DNA of 64,000 nt from contig NW_020170400.1 of the NCBI RefSeq assembly GCF_000524195.1, forward strand, positions 86,019-150,018. The letters are read 5' to 3'. Below, in pieces: positions 1 through 14,400 of the stretch; position 1 is the first letter of the stretch, and every line of letters starts with the position of its first letter. A program made the position numbers and the translations under genes. Origin of the DNA: Echinococcus granulosus. Lineage: Eukaryota; Platyhelminthes; Cestoda; Cyclophyllidea; Taeniidae. The notes below the pieces were generated by a model that saw nothing but the letters and a program-made list of their open reading frames with translations, was not told the origin of the DNA and ran no database searches.

Positions 1-3000
1 ATTTCGTCAAAAAGAAAATGTTTATTTCTTTAATTATTTTCTACACGTTTATAACCTTCTTGCTTAGACATCAAAGTTGTGAACAAAGAAGCGGTGCGAA
101 ACCGGTATGCCGAAACAGATATTTACACGTCTGTGCTGCTTTCAAGGCAGGAGGTCAGGCGGGCGGAGGGCGAAGGGCGAAGAACGAAGGGGGGGAGGTT
201 GAGAGTGCATGATTCCATTAAATATTTTTTGCCTCAAAACAATTAAGCGAATAAGTCAGGTACGAATAATTTGTACTATCATGAGCGTTCTTTCCTTCCT
301 CCTTCGCTCTTAATTTTATCAGTCTTATGCTGGCTTTCACCGTTATTTTGTCACTTTTCATTCACTTAGGCTCTTCTATGTCTTCTATCGGTTCTTCAAG
401 TTAATTGGTTTATCATTTGGTTTTCCTAAATTTTTGTAAATTCTAGTCAGGATTGTGGATACAGGTGGTGAATTGATGGATAACTCGAGGTCCACTTTTG
501 GTGTGCATTAAGAGGTAGCATTGTCTCCAAGATGAGCTTTCATCACAGAATACAGAATAATTTGCTATTTGATAGTTTATTTAACTGCATATCTTGCTGG
601 CCTATATCCTCTCAGTTCTGCTGTTGACACACGGTGATATGTAACGCATTGGGACTAAATTGGCCCACAGCTTGATTGGTTATTATTAATTTTACTGCCT
701 CTTTATTGAACTCCAGAACTCAAAAGGGTCATGATTTTCTTTTCTAGTAATTTTGGGACCTCAAAAGTTAAGAGATACTATCGCATCATAAAATTGTAAA
801 GGTTAAAGAAACAGATCAGCACTTAGAAGTCAATTATCATTAGATGGATGATGCACGACGACGTCATTTGCACCGGAGATGCCTGTCGAGATCGGCTTTA
901 AGTGGATCGCAATTTGAAGTTTTCACATGACCCTGGATGGCTTTAATCTTTTGCCCTACGCCGTATTACTATCCAAGAGGACATGGTTGATAAGTTTTGT
1001 GACCCCATGACCTCAAAAGTTCAGCTCTTTCAAGTTTGGGTCGTTGAATTTGCACAGCATGAAGGACTCCACGATATCGGCTATTAAGGATACAGTGGTA
1101 GGGTAAGACCACCTACAAGAAAAGACTAGTCACTTTAGAAGTCAAAACTATGATGCAGTCTCCTCTCCAAACATACTACCATCGGATTTCAAAATAAATC
1201 CCTTTTTTTGCAGAATAACTTTATTAGACCTTAGTCAGAACTTTTTTTCAAATAAAGAGTAACTATATTAGCTTATGTTGTTACCTCTCGCCAAAGAGAC
1301 TCATGTTTGCTGCAAATTTCAGCTTTTGGAAAGTTTCTCCTTTAGAGGGAAACCCTATTTCTAGCCATTTCTGCTTCCATCTCACATTTATTTCCCATCC
1401 ACTTATCTATTCTATTTTTCAAGGAATCGTGCAACTCCGAGATGCCCAGAAGAGATGATAATTACTTAAAGGACAAAGGTTAAGGTGAAGTAAAACCGCC
1501 CTCTCTACCAATCATAAGTGAAGGCACGGGGACTTCAAATTAGTAAATTATGCAGTACAAGGATTGGTGGAGCATTGCGTTTCGAGTCTTGATTGACTTA
1601 TCTTGACTGCTTCCCACAAAAACGGTGGATTCTGTTGCCTCCAGTGGGCAGGTTTCAGCTGTAATGATTTGGCCTTCAGTAGGAGAACAAAATCTGTCTC
1701 CCACCAAACACGTCCACGAACACAAAACGCGCATTCCTCTGGGAATAAAGTGAGTGTTGGGGTTGTTTGAATGAAGAGGAAAATCCACTTACCTTCTTTC
1801 AAGCATATTGGCACCCGTGAGTGATTGGTATATGGAGACTATTTTCACTGATTCCACAATATTCTCCTTCGAATGGATGTTGGTTAGAAAGAATAGTTTT
1901 ACTACTCATGCTATATTCTACTGGAAGCTGAAGAAGTACAATTAGTCAAGTAAATTTCCTTGTAACACTACAAAAACTTTTGAGCAATGGAGGGACTCCG
2001 ATCGGCCGAGAATACACTTAAAGAAAATGGTAGTAAAAATGACGACCTTATGGCCCAAAAACTAACTTCATCTGCTCGTATAAACTCAACTAATTTTCCC
2101 GCATTACACGATATAGTGGATGCCCGTAATACAAATTGATTGAGACTGCACATCACGTAGTTGTGACAGAGGACATGGAGGGAGAAATTGGGTAGTCACT
2201 AGCTCGTCAATTAAAAAGGATCTGTTGGCATGATCGTCATTCGTTGAAAAATGGGTCCAACAATGTAATATACAAGACCTCTTGCTTCTTGGCCCAAAAA
2301 CAATCTTCAACCGTAACAGATTGTTCTTTGGGAGCATAACAAGCCGATCATGCTGCAGAGATGAGAAAAAATCTATTTTGTTATAGTCTCTATCAAATGC
2401 TGCCACTTTTTGATGGGACGAACATCACGCTTCAAGACGTTTGTTATCCCGGTCTCAGAGGAAGACCGAGCATCCTAGTTCGTTGGTTTATGTATTCAAA
2501 TTTAACTTTTGTACCTAAAAACTATTAAGAAGCAGTTGTTAAGACATAATAGAAGCCGTATCTATATGAGCCGCTGGTAGTAATCGTGGCAATGCAAGAC
2601 TTCCACCACCTCTCCTTAAAACAAGTCGCACTTTTGTATCCCGAAAAAAGGTAATTTAGTTCCTACATGTTTCGCTTGAAAAAAACCCATAATTGGTAAT
2701 TTCTTTTATTTCTTAATTAAACTCATCAAACGAGCTGATTTTAAAATGCAGAAATCTGTTGGTTCATTTGATTTCCTCTTCCCCTTTGATTCGTGAAGTG
2801 TTCTGGCTAGGTGCACGATAGCCCATTTATTAGCTATAGTCGCTACTTTCTGGTGCTCTAACAAGACGCACAATGTGTTATTAATGCCTAAATTTCACGC
2901 AGTTCTGAACGTAGTTTAAGTAAATTAATTTTACATAAGGGGTTTGTTCTTTTGCTCGCTTAAACAAAGTAATTTAAAAGACAGCGGTGCACGAATGAAC

Positions 3001-6000
3001 ACTTAGTATCCGATTTCTAAAAAAATGATGGACTTTCTAAAGTAGTTTTGGAATATTCCGGCGTTTTTAATTAAAAATGTTTAAGTTGATCATAGCTGAT
3101 GCCTTATTTAAAAACACATGCAAGTGTGCGTGTGTATCATGGGAGGTGGAATTATTTTGAATGTGCCCTCCTCTACTTCCCTGTTATTCCAAACACGCAT
3201 ATCATGAATGGACGGGTGAAAATGAAGGACATAAGTTAGCTTGTCTCCATTACTAACCGGGTCCAAGTCAGCTGCAATAAAAATGGAAATTTTTGTCAAA
3301 TTTGTGTAGCTTTTGACTGAGATGCGGTTGGAGAAAGCAACGAGCAGAAATGGGTATAAAAAAGTAGCTTTGGTGGTGAATCACTCGGAGGCAAATGCAA
3401 CCTCCATTCTTAGTATTGCATATTTACTGAATAACTTGTGAGGTGAAATTAGTTTTGTATAATTGAACTGCAAGCAAACGGGCTTATCTGGGAACGATCC
3501 GTCTCACCAATTTCACCCCTAATGACAGGCACCACTCCATCTTCAAAAGACCGAACTCTGTTTAACCGATTTTTCTTTCGTCTCGGGCACGCCAACTGCG
3601 GTTAAGATCTTTACATTCAGTACAGGGCGACTCAAAAGTGCGAGGAAAACTGGACTAGCGAGTCAGTCGGAAAAAAGGTCCTCCTTGCCAGAGCCAACCC
3701 GAGAGTCCAATACCACTTTTCGTTTCGTGAAAAGGGTCCCACCTTCGGATGGCGAAGAAATAATTATAATTATCTGCTATTATTATTGGTTAATACTACT
3801 AAGAAATGTGCAAAGTAGAATAGATAGTCGAAAAAGAAATAAAAGTCGAATAGAATAGACCTAGTTGGAACTATTTTTTTCTTTTTAGGAAAAATCTTTT
3901 CAGCTATTCCCAAGAAAAGACTTATGAGCAGCTATGTTCTAAATGTGATGCAATTAATTAGCGGAAAGTTTAGAAGCAAACAGAGTGCCTTTCATAGTTT
4001 TTCAACAAATTTGTTGCTCATTTTTGTCTTTTTGAGCTTCGGTGTGCTAAAGAAGCCGCATTCAGACACTCGCGCATAGGTTACTGCAACGCCAGATGAT
4101 GGTCTCTCTCTTAGGCAGTTAAACTGTTATAAGTAGTTTTATCGGCCTTAGTGAAATGCACTGGAAATGAGGACAAAAAAATAAATGTCGAACACTATTT
4201 CTGTGAAGTTGCATTAGATTGTGCGTTTCTGCGAATTGGCTCCTCTTTTGTTCAAGTATTTCTCCAAGCAGAGATCGGCTTATGAATTCCATCCCTTCGA
4301 TGCAGAGCATCTTCCTCACTTTGAGTAGGATGGAGTCGGAAAATTCTCCTAAGGAGGAGAAAAAGTGTAGATGAGAGGCATCAAATAAGTCGGAAGTCAT
4401 CACAAATACCTGTGATTCATTAAGCATCTATTACGAAGTTGGGAAAGATGGACGGCGGCTTAAAAATCCATCCACACCTAGCCCTGCCTTGCACTGATAA
4501 TAAATTATTCCCCTAATAAATTTGCTAAATCAGTCTGGGCGATCAGATGGCTTTGGAGCAGTGGCTTATTCTCACAACCTCAGGAAGACACCACGAGATT
4601 GGGAGAACAAAGCACTCCAGGTAGGAAATTGTGTCTATTGTACTGGTCGTAGCGTTTTAATCATGTATTAATGATAAAAAGGAGGCAGAAAATGGTAGCA
4701 GCCACGTGGATAAGCCAACCTCCCTGAGGCGAAAATGATGAGTCCAATTGAGCGGTCAGCAGCAGTATGATTACAAATAATGAAAAGAACGAAAGAAAAG
4801 AAACTGAGTAAAAAGGAATAATACTTGCATTTTTAAATAAATACTTTTAGTCCATTTACTCGCTCATTTGTATTGATTAAATTCACCTGTCAAACCTGTC
4901 ACATCAACGTACTTTGCATTTATCGGCTAAACATTCATGAGCTCTATATTGCATTGTTACTTTGAGCTGTAATTTTAGGGTTCTGCAAAACTAAATTTGC
5001 GTCTTTTGACGTTGGATAATCCGGGGTCACCTAGGTTTGCACCATTTTAATGTCGTGTTTACACTACGCGGGCTTCCCACTCTTCCCAAATCCTATATCC
5101 ACGCAAGGCTTCTCCATGCTATTAAGGATCGAAATGGCTTGTTACGGCTTCGGAGGAGACTTGGAAGACTGTAGATACTTACTACAAGGCATGTAGGGGT
5201 GAACCAATAGACTGCGGCGTAAATTATTTTAGATACCGACTCTGGAGCACCGAAGGCAGTTATGGTAAAACTATAAAGGGAATGAATTTCAAAGCAGCTT
5301 CGTGATAACCATTTGTAGGGACTAAAGTTATGTAAATAAGTTATTCGCTGATTCACTACTAGGTACTCAGAGGAAATCCGACCACAACGTCACCTTATTT
5401 CGCACCGCTTTTTATGGGATGTACTCATAACATTCGAAGTAAATACCGAAGAAGTTATACCAACTGTCATACATATGTAACGCAGGATAATAAACAGAGT
5501 ACTTCTCTTGTAACTCGTACGTTAAAAATATTTGCTACATTTAGTCCCAGTTAGCATAAACCAACTAGAAACACATGGCTTGCGGTGAGGCAGAAAAATC
5601 ACGACGACGCATATTTGTGACGGTGGTAGCAAACTTGATAATGCCCACGCCGTTAAGGCGTTTAATGAATTTCTTTGACAAAAAAAAACAATCAGAGCCA
5701 TTCTGAATAAAAATTTAAACAATTTGGCTAATTATTTTGCTTGCTTTGAAGTAATTTGTTAATATGCCAAACAGCCTAGCCTCTTCCTTCTCTTACTTCC
5801 GATTCAATTCCTCGCCGTTCTTTTTTGACTAAAAATAAACGTCCCTCAGTGTTTTGATACACTTAGAAATAGCCCACTTTCCATTTTTTTAGCAAGGTTT
5901 AAAAAGCGTGCATTTTGATACCACAGTTTGGATTTTCTCCATTGCGGTACCTTACCCAGTAGAGTAGAAATTTTCATGTGCAACGGACCCTCAAAGGGTT

Positions 6001-6632
6001 TTACCCCACCAAAACAAAAAAGCAGCCAATATCCGTGTTTTTCATTCTCCATTTTAATTTAAGTTCTGTAATCACTTTGGTTTGATTGAATTGGTCTTCG
6101 AAATCAGCCAAAGAGCAAAGCGGTGACAATTTGTCCATCGCCATTAATAAGTTCTCAAATGGGCCCCATCTGAAGTCGTTTGAAATGCTTTTGATTGTGC
6201 ACTAGAATTTTTTCCATTTTTTTCTCGAAGGAGAGAAATGAAACTAAAATTTGGGAGATTACACCCCACTGGCATTTTATACATTCACTCAAGTGCATTT
6301 TTTTGAATATTCTCTTCGGTGTCATCAAAAAGTAATTTATTAGACAGCTGCCAGCATTGTGTTTTTGTAAAATTTGATGAATAAAAAAGCGGTACATTAG
6401 TTTGTAACTTTTTAGGATTTCAGATAAATAAGTATTTCAAAAAACTCTTAAGACTTGTTGTAAACGCATAATTATGCCAGATCCATCTAAATGCTTGAAA
6501 TGAAAATGTGTTCAAAGAAAATAATTTGCGAAATATTAGTGCATATCTTGTAGGCTTTAGTTTGATTTGATTTCTAACCTTTCTTTTGATTGAATTGGTC
6601 TGGTTAGAGGCTTACAGACATTAGTTTTAGCT

Positions 6633-6648
6633 GTCACACATGCGTGAC
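6633..6648. repeat. 16-bp palindrome, GTCACACATGCGTGAC
   Basis: Near-perfect inverted repeat; one member of the dispersed palindrome family also found at 11425, 45144, 48371 and 62854. Confidence 0.6.
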
Positions 6649-9600
6649 GGGGGTTCTTTAGCAGTTTGCCTATAACAATTAGCCGGTCGTTAAATTAACC
6701 AGGAAATTAATTAATTAGGCGTCAGGCTAAAACAATAACGCAGCTGAGTTGTAGAGGTCGGCTACTCCGTAAGGCCATGATGTTGGAGAGGACATAATTG
6801 AAGTCCTAAAACAGCATTCAAACATAGAAGAATGATTAATTACTAGCTCACAGATGGGTTAGGAGGGTTTAGGTGGTAAGAGGCGGCTACGTCTCAAAGA
6901 TCGTGAGAGAACCTGCAAAAGATCGGACGTCCACGTAATCACATAAATGGCTTTTTGTTATTCTTCACTTTACTTTAAGTCTAATTCTTGATTCTACAGT
7001 TAGACTATCACAACTACTATCGAAATGCTTTTTCGAGAGAAGAGAAAACCAGTTTTTCGAAATCCTTTTACGTAAATTAAAAGGCAAAGAAGTACATCAA
7101 TTTATTGATACCATTTAATGTAGCCCATTCACTACTTACTAAAGTGAAGAGGAGCTGGGAGGGTACTAGTGCGCCTTAAAGGCACCACCGCGGACTGGAA
7201 TGCCTGTGTAGCTAAACAAAACATCAGGTTGCTAAGGCACGAATCGCGATTATTTCGGTTGCAAAGTTTCAGAATCCTCTCTTATGACTTCTTGTTTATC
7301 ATTCGGGAAAGGTGTGGCGGCACATCGTTTTATTCGAGGATGATTAACAACTCTTTGACTTCGGCGGTACAAGATGCATCAGTTTAAGGATGACCTTCTG
7401 TTTTTTTTACAGGGAGTACTTGCGCGTTGCTATTGCATCAACAAGTGTGAATGTTGCACCCTTTAGCCAACCAACGATGAGTTTGAGGCACTACTGGTTC
7501 ATTCACCTTTTTTACGTGTTTATAAGAAATAGCTCATTTGTTTACTGACTCTTTTGATCAGAAACGCCACTGCATTGCGATGTTCTTTAAGTGAACTAGC
7601 AACCGATCCAGTCATTCCTCCCCCTCCTCATCCCCCCACTTCCAAGGCGGGCATCACGATCTTTTGAGAGGAAAGCGTTTTATGTTTATGCATGCAGTTA
7701 ACTGCAGGTGGGATATTTCGCCTAATAAAGTCTAAACGCCGACCATGGCAGGGATCCGACTACCCGATAAGGCGTAAATCAATCCTGAGGATAAACTCCT
7801 TTTTCTTGGGAAATTATGAAAAATTTCCAATTTTTTTAAAATAATGCACGAACTAACTACTTACTAAATACCAAAAAAATTAGCTGGGAGAGGATTTATA
7901 CCTTGAAAAGAGAGGGGACTCTCCATTCTTATCTTCTTCGACTATACTCCTTTGATGATATTTCTTCATTAGTTTACACGCTCATTCTAGGGCACTAAGC
8001 ACTGACATGCAAAGTAGAAAAGTGGAGTACAGTATATTGGACTGCCTGTTGTAAAAAGTCGTAGCATTATCTTGCCTGACCAGCTACTGCCTTGCTGCCT
8101 TAGGTCTAAATATACCAAGAAGTGATTTTAAGGTCTAAAGGCCAAAATCTTGCTATTTTTATAGACCCAAGGTAGACACACAAGTCTCTTTAAAACACCC
8201 TCTCAGTTGTACTCTTATAGATGGATTAAATTGTCTTTTATTCACAGTGATTTTTAATGATGCAGAAATTGCAATAAATGGAAAATTCTTGCATAAAAGT
8301 GCTAGAAGTATTGGACTATTTTAATGGACTTCTTGACTTGACACAATTTGCTGGAGCTTTAAGTGGATGAGTTGATTAATCCAATCCAAGCCTCCAAATC
8401 CTAAAAACCTCCTTTTATGAAGGCGGTCCTACTCGTTGATCATTCTTCCTCCTTCATCTGCCCTTTTGGCAACCAGCAAGCCCGCCTTCTATTAATCTAA
8501 TTGAGTTACCTTTGTTAATATACAGCCTGATGCGGAGGCTAGACCAATGGAAAGGAGGTTTTGGAATCTCAAAGTTAATTCTTTTTTTTAGCCGCCAGAG
8601 TTTCACACCGGAGGGAAGACAGACCGCAATTTCCCAGGGGTCTTGCGTTTTTACTCCTTTAATTATAACACATCTTGTCATCAATTTTTTCTGTTTTTCT
8701 AACTAATCTAAATCTTGCTCATAAATGAAGCAAGAAGGTGTAATTGTCTACAGATTGGGAGAAAAAAGCGCCACGAATTCACTTAATCTGCTTTAGATCT
8801 GATTTAGTGTAAAACACACATAGCCTATCTTTAATGCTCGGATTTAGGTGGGAAGGCCACGCATTTGCAGTAGAGATAGTCGATTGGCAGGCATTTTTTC
8901 ACCCAAACCTGACACTAGACTTCCAAATGAGGGCACCTTGAACATCATAGTTAATAATTGTGCTCCTAAAATGTCTTTTACATGTGGAATCTATTAGTAA
9001 AGAGGTGTAGCTCAATCGAAGAAGTTGGGATAAGATGATGTGGTAATTTACTTTCTCATTTACCTAACGTTCTTAACTAACCAAAGTGACGCAGATTTTC
9101 CTGAAATATTTAAGTTAATTCATCATTTCTTCTAATTTTTCATTAAAAGGTAAATCTATCAAAAAATTAATGACAGATCGTGCTATTACCAGGGTAATTA
9201 AGGTTCCAGTCCGTGGTGGTTAGCTTTCCCCTCGATTCTGATTGCAACAAGAAATGACATCTTTTAGTACAGAATAAATGTATATCCCAGAAGTCTTTTG
9301 AGCCGTTAATGTAAGAGTTTGTGGTAAATATTTGTAAGGTGTAGCTTTGCCTGTTTGAATAAATCATTTCCAACTTCATTATTTCGTTTCACTTATAAAC
9401 CATCACCACTTGGTGGAGTGTTTTAGGACTGTGGACGGTTCTACTTAAAAAATACATTCGAAGAACCGTATTAACCTAACAATGAGCCCATTTAGTTATC
9501 CTCAAGGCTTGGCTGGATTTAGCTAGCAGACTAGTACATTCAATAAATTTTATGCGTCTATCTGTTAAACCATGATGTTTATCCGTTCCCTTCTTCCAGA

Positions 9601-11424
9601 TTCGTGTCATTTTTGTGTGCCTATTAATCCAAATGAGTGGTATATGTTGGGTTTACGGGAACAACATTGTAGGGAAAGCCACTTTGATCAATGCAACTGG
9701 TTTTTGATTGGCCCGATCTTCTACCAATGACATTTCAGCACCGTTACTCAGTTGTCAAGCTTCGTACAACTGACCTCCTCCGCGCAGTGCATGAACACCA
9801 CCTTCTGTACCGTCTCGGCAGGGCAGAGACTTCTGCCTCCCCATGAGGACCTCAAGGTAGCCAAACTGAAAGTTCAATGTGTTGCCAAAAGTGGGGGTTT
9901 ACCGATCCTTTGGGTAGCTCATGGTCTTCACTTTTCTATGTGATATTCAAGAATGCAGAATAGTTCAACTTATCACTTTCTTAATCACTCTACCCTAAAA
10001 ACGCATAAGTTTCAGGGTATATATAAAAATGCCGACCTTTCAGACTTCCACTTTTGCCTGGTAAAAATGGCTCTTTATGCATCCGTATAGCCTTCCAGCC
10101 CTGGGTTCAGGGAAGGCTACAATTCTCCTGATTTCTTTCGTTGATTACCAGACCTTAACTTCACATGACTATGGCAGAGATTTTTATAAACAGCCATTAG
10201 TTTACGGTATATGCTGTCTGTGGGACATCCCCTAGTCCTTATACACCTCTCCTGCCAGGAAACTTGACTTCCATGAATCACAATCATTTTGTACCCCACC
10301 AGCGGGAATTATAACCACTGGGAATATAAGCAAAGACGTCCAAAAGGAGGCGGCTGCGTTATGAACTGTATATTTATTTATGCGTGCTCTTCCTTCGCCA
10401 TAGGTTGTACATCTGTTTTAGCTTCATGGCCCTTCGGCCATGCCTACAGCCCTCCATCCCCTTGCAGCTTCTCTAAGCACCAGTATTAAAGATTTTATAT
10501 AACAGCATACATTATTACGGCCTAGGAGAAGAATTAGGAGGCTTACTCGTAAACAATGGTTGTAATATCATTTAATATTGTAAATTTTTCCTTCAATGGG
10601 AATTAATTTTATGGTTTGCGTAAAATTCAGCAGACATGCGTTCACTACCCCCGACCTAGACCAAAGCCAATTTGGCCTCATATAAAATTTGCTTTTTGAG
10701 GTCATAAAACTAATACCCAGCACATTAGGAACTACAAATATTTGGTAATTTCCTTTTTAAATCACTTTACCCGCGACGGCAATTAAAACAGGATGCGGTG
10801 TTTTTCATCATAAAAGACGGTTTAATGGGCTTTATTTTCTCCCCTTTTTTTCTAGTTTCTCATTTTACTCCTCTTTGCTTTATTTTGCTACTTTCTGTAG
10901 CAAAATTTAAATACAAAATGAAACAAAACTGGAAGATGGACAAGGCTGGAAAATGGGGCATGGACACTTTTGTCGAGGGGATGCAGTATTTTTCCCACTG
11001 GAAGACTCAACGCAAAAAGGATTATTCGCGCACTTCTTTGGCGCGTCTGGCGATCGTCAAATTAGCTGCAAACTGGTCAAGTGGGTTGTGCATCCTGTCA
11101 AATCGTAATTTGCCTTCCATCAAATGGGATTGTGGAGTCTTTAGTTGTGTTTGTAATTTTACAGTCTGATTGTTGTCAGCATATGCTAAACTGATTTTTA
11201 TTATGATCGAAGCGTGAGTCCTTTCGGCTTTATTAATTCATTGTAACCACAACCAAGGACACCTTAAACCAGAGGGGAAGCTCAGAGTGGAAAATTTTTT
11301 TGGTATGCTAGTTCAAGAAGCTTAACTTCTGGCTCAACGAGCAAAAGAGCGTTCTGTTCAAAAGTTACCATGTGCAGTGGTCTTCAGACTAGGGCGATTC
11401 ATTGTAACCCAATAGAGATCACAC

Positions 11425-11440
11425 GTCACATATATGTGTC
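11425..11440. repeat. 16-bp palindrome, GTCACATATATGTGTC
   Basis: Family member with one arm mismatch, preceded by CACAC and followed by GCTGAT, as in other copies. Confidence 0.55.
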
Positions 11441-14400
11441 GCTGATACTAAGCGCAATGATGGTCTGTCTGCTATAAACTGTTGATCATGGATATGAGCA
11501 AGCAGTCTATCGAGTTTTCAATCGGAAAGTGCATAAAAAGACTTCAATACGGTGATCTTCGCTGTCGACAAATCTGAATCTGCGTCTGCGAGTTGACTAC
11601 GTGGGGTCCCGCGGTGGCTTCACTCTTGCCCAAGTATAGCACTTTGATTGACCATGGCCTTACAGGTCAGGCCGCATGTGATGTTAGCAAATCAGGTGCC
11701 AAGTTTCGAGACATTTTAGAATGCTTGGGACTTGGGCACGAATACAAGGCACCCAAAAAACTCAGACAAGACTTTTCACGGGGTTGCAAGTTAATTTTCA
11801 ACCTCCTAATCTAGTAACTCCTGACTCAAAGTTTGACATGACCTGTAAAGGTCAAAGTGGCCTTACTAGCTCACTGGAATGTGGAGACAAATGAATGGCA
11901 TTTTGGAATCTGCACAATCTCGTTGGTTAGTTAAAACATGATTAGGAATAGCAGACTATTTAAAATTTCTTCCATTATCGCAAGCGACACGTCAAGTTGG
12001 ATGTGTAGAGTACGTGCGGAAAGGCTTTTACAAAAAAGAGACCAGGGTGAATGCATAAATGATTGGCAGTTACCAAGCCGGAGTAAACATCAACAACTAC
12101 CATGTCTTCCACTACTTTAAAAACCAAACTTATTTAGTTCATTACCCTCAATTTGGAACACGCCTTCATATAGTGTCTGGCGAACACTATCTTTTGTCAA
12201 AAATGTTTTAGAATTATATGGAAAATATCACGTAGAACTACTTTTTTGCACCTTACTTCAACTTAAGTCATGCTACTTAATCCATAATTAAGTAATTTCC
12301 CCTACGTGTTTTATAGAACCAAAAATTTCTCCTTTTGAATACAGAGTTGACCGCATCTCTTTCTTGTTAACAAAATAAAAAACTTCTAGCCTCTGTTAAA
12401 AAATCCCTCTTGTCTCTTGAAAACAATAAAGCCGCAACGTATTATCAGGGATGCTGATTTAGTACTCTGAATCAAAGGGACTTACATCATGCCTCCTACC
12501 TGCTCCCAAACAGGATGTCTAGATGCAGCAGTCTACATTCATACACTGTTTATGGTTTTCAAGCCCTGGGGCGAAAAAGTCACTCAGAGGAGGCTTTAAA
12601 TGTTTCGAATTACCTCTACCTTCTACACAATCCAGGACGGAAGGAAGATCAAACCATGGTTGGGGCATCATTGAAAGGGTTCCTAATCAGCATACCTACC
12701 ATATCAACGGCTATCTTTTGACGCTGTTATTAATGCGCTAAGGGCTGGAGAGGATATAGGCACTACCGTGGTAGCGTATGATTCAGCGGAATTATAAGCT
12801 GTGGCACCTAATGGGCTCGGGCATATCACATCTTTCAGAAGTCCAGGTGACAGCACTTTTAAGGGCTAAAACAGCACCTGCAAGTATAAACAAATAATGT
12901 GCATAACATTTGAAACCTGCCATGAAGTGGCACTCACGAAGACTTCAACAAAAATGTCTTCATTTGCTGACTCGTGATAGCTGCTTGACAGTGATGCAGT
13001 GTGGCCCCATTTTTGTGCATATTGACCGACCTTGACCTTAAGGTCTATTTGTGCTTGATGACAGTCAGTCAGGAGGCTTGAGCAAAACGAGCATTTTGAG
13101 TTATTCTAGAACGTCCGGAAATTTGATGCAAAAGGGAAACTTCTGAACATTCAAAAAGGAATGTTTTTTGAGCGTATCAATAAGTCATATGCAAGAGATA
13201 TGGCTAAATACTGGTGTGCCTGCACCTATCTGTGGTATCCATCATGATAGCGATAAATCAGTAATGCAAAAAAATGTAAGCCATGGAGGATAAAAAGCGA
13301 GAGCAGTAGTGAGAGTCGCCTTTTTCCTTCAGAATAGATTTATCACTGATCATTCTTCTCGTCAGAATACAGTCGGCAGGCAATCTCAAAGCGTCATGTC
13401 TTCGTGAGTTACTTGGAAGAAGTAAAGGAAAGCATGATTATGCTTCAACCCTAATGTTATCGGCTAGGAGTTCGATGTAGCTGGTTGAAATAACTTCTCC
13501 AAAGTTGTATGATGTTGTTTGCCTGTCTGCCTATTTGTTTCTACTGGAAGTCTTCTGTATGGCTTCTTGTATTGCATTTGGATAGAATGCAGAAAAAGAT
13601 AGCTTTTCACGCTGGTAGCTGGTTTGTTAAACCTCCACAAATATCCTTAAATGACATAAAAGTAGTATATGAGCCAAATGAAATCAATCATTATCCATTG
13701 TCCAATGAACTACAAACTTGCCTAGGAGGTCTACATCACTCAGCATTTATGAGACCTTTTGAGTAATTAAAAACCCTCAAAGGGCAACTTTAAGGAACTA
13801 CCTTGCAGCGGGAGTAAAGCAATAGCCGTTGCACTTAGGCCGAAAAAGGGAGGTGAAATACTACTGAGCATAGTTATCCACAAGTTACTCATGGAAGATG
13901 CTTAGTACGGAATGCATTTTACTGCAGGAAATGACAGCCAATTTGCCTTGATTCTGTTAATTTGTACTCAACCACTTTCCCATTTGGTTGGACTAGTGAT
14001 CCAATGAAGTTGAGATGTCAAAGTGTCAAGCCTCGACACGACACTGCAGTAGTATAAGGTAAATTTCCCTATTATTAAATGTAAGCCATGGCAACCAATG
14101 ACTTGGAGAGGTAATGAAGACAGTGGTGTGATGGAGCTTTGAAATCACGTTGGGACTATTACACCTAGCTGGTTTTGTGCACTGTCAGATAAAAGAATAC
14201 TGTGCAGCCAAAATAATTAATTGAGTATTTCGTTGCTTTTGCCCGAGATACAAAATCCAAACAATGTGCGCATATCGTGAATTGCTTGAATATTAGAAGG
14301 TTAACAGAGTGGAGCTACAAGTACTGGGTAGAAGTACAAAATTATGTAGTTCGATTCAATCTCTCTCCTTCTCTCTGTCCACACATTTTTGGGTTATTCT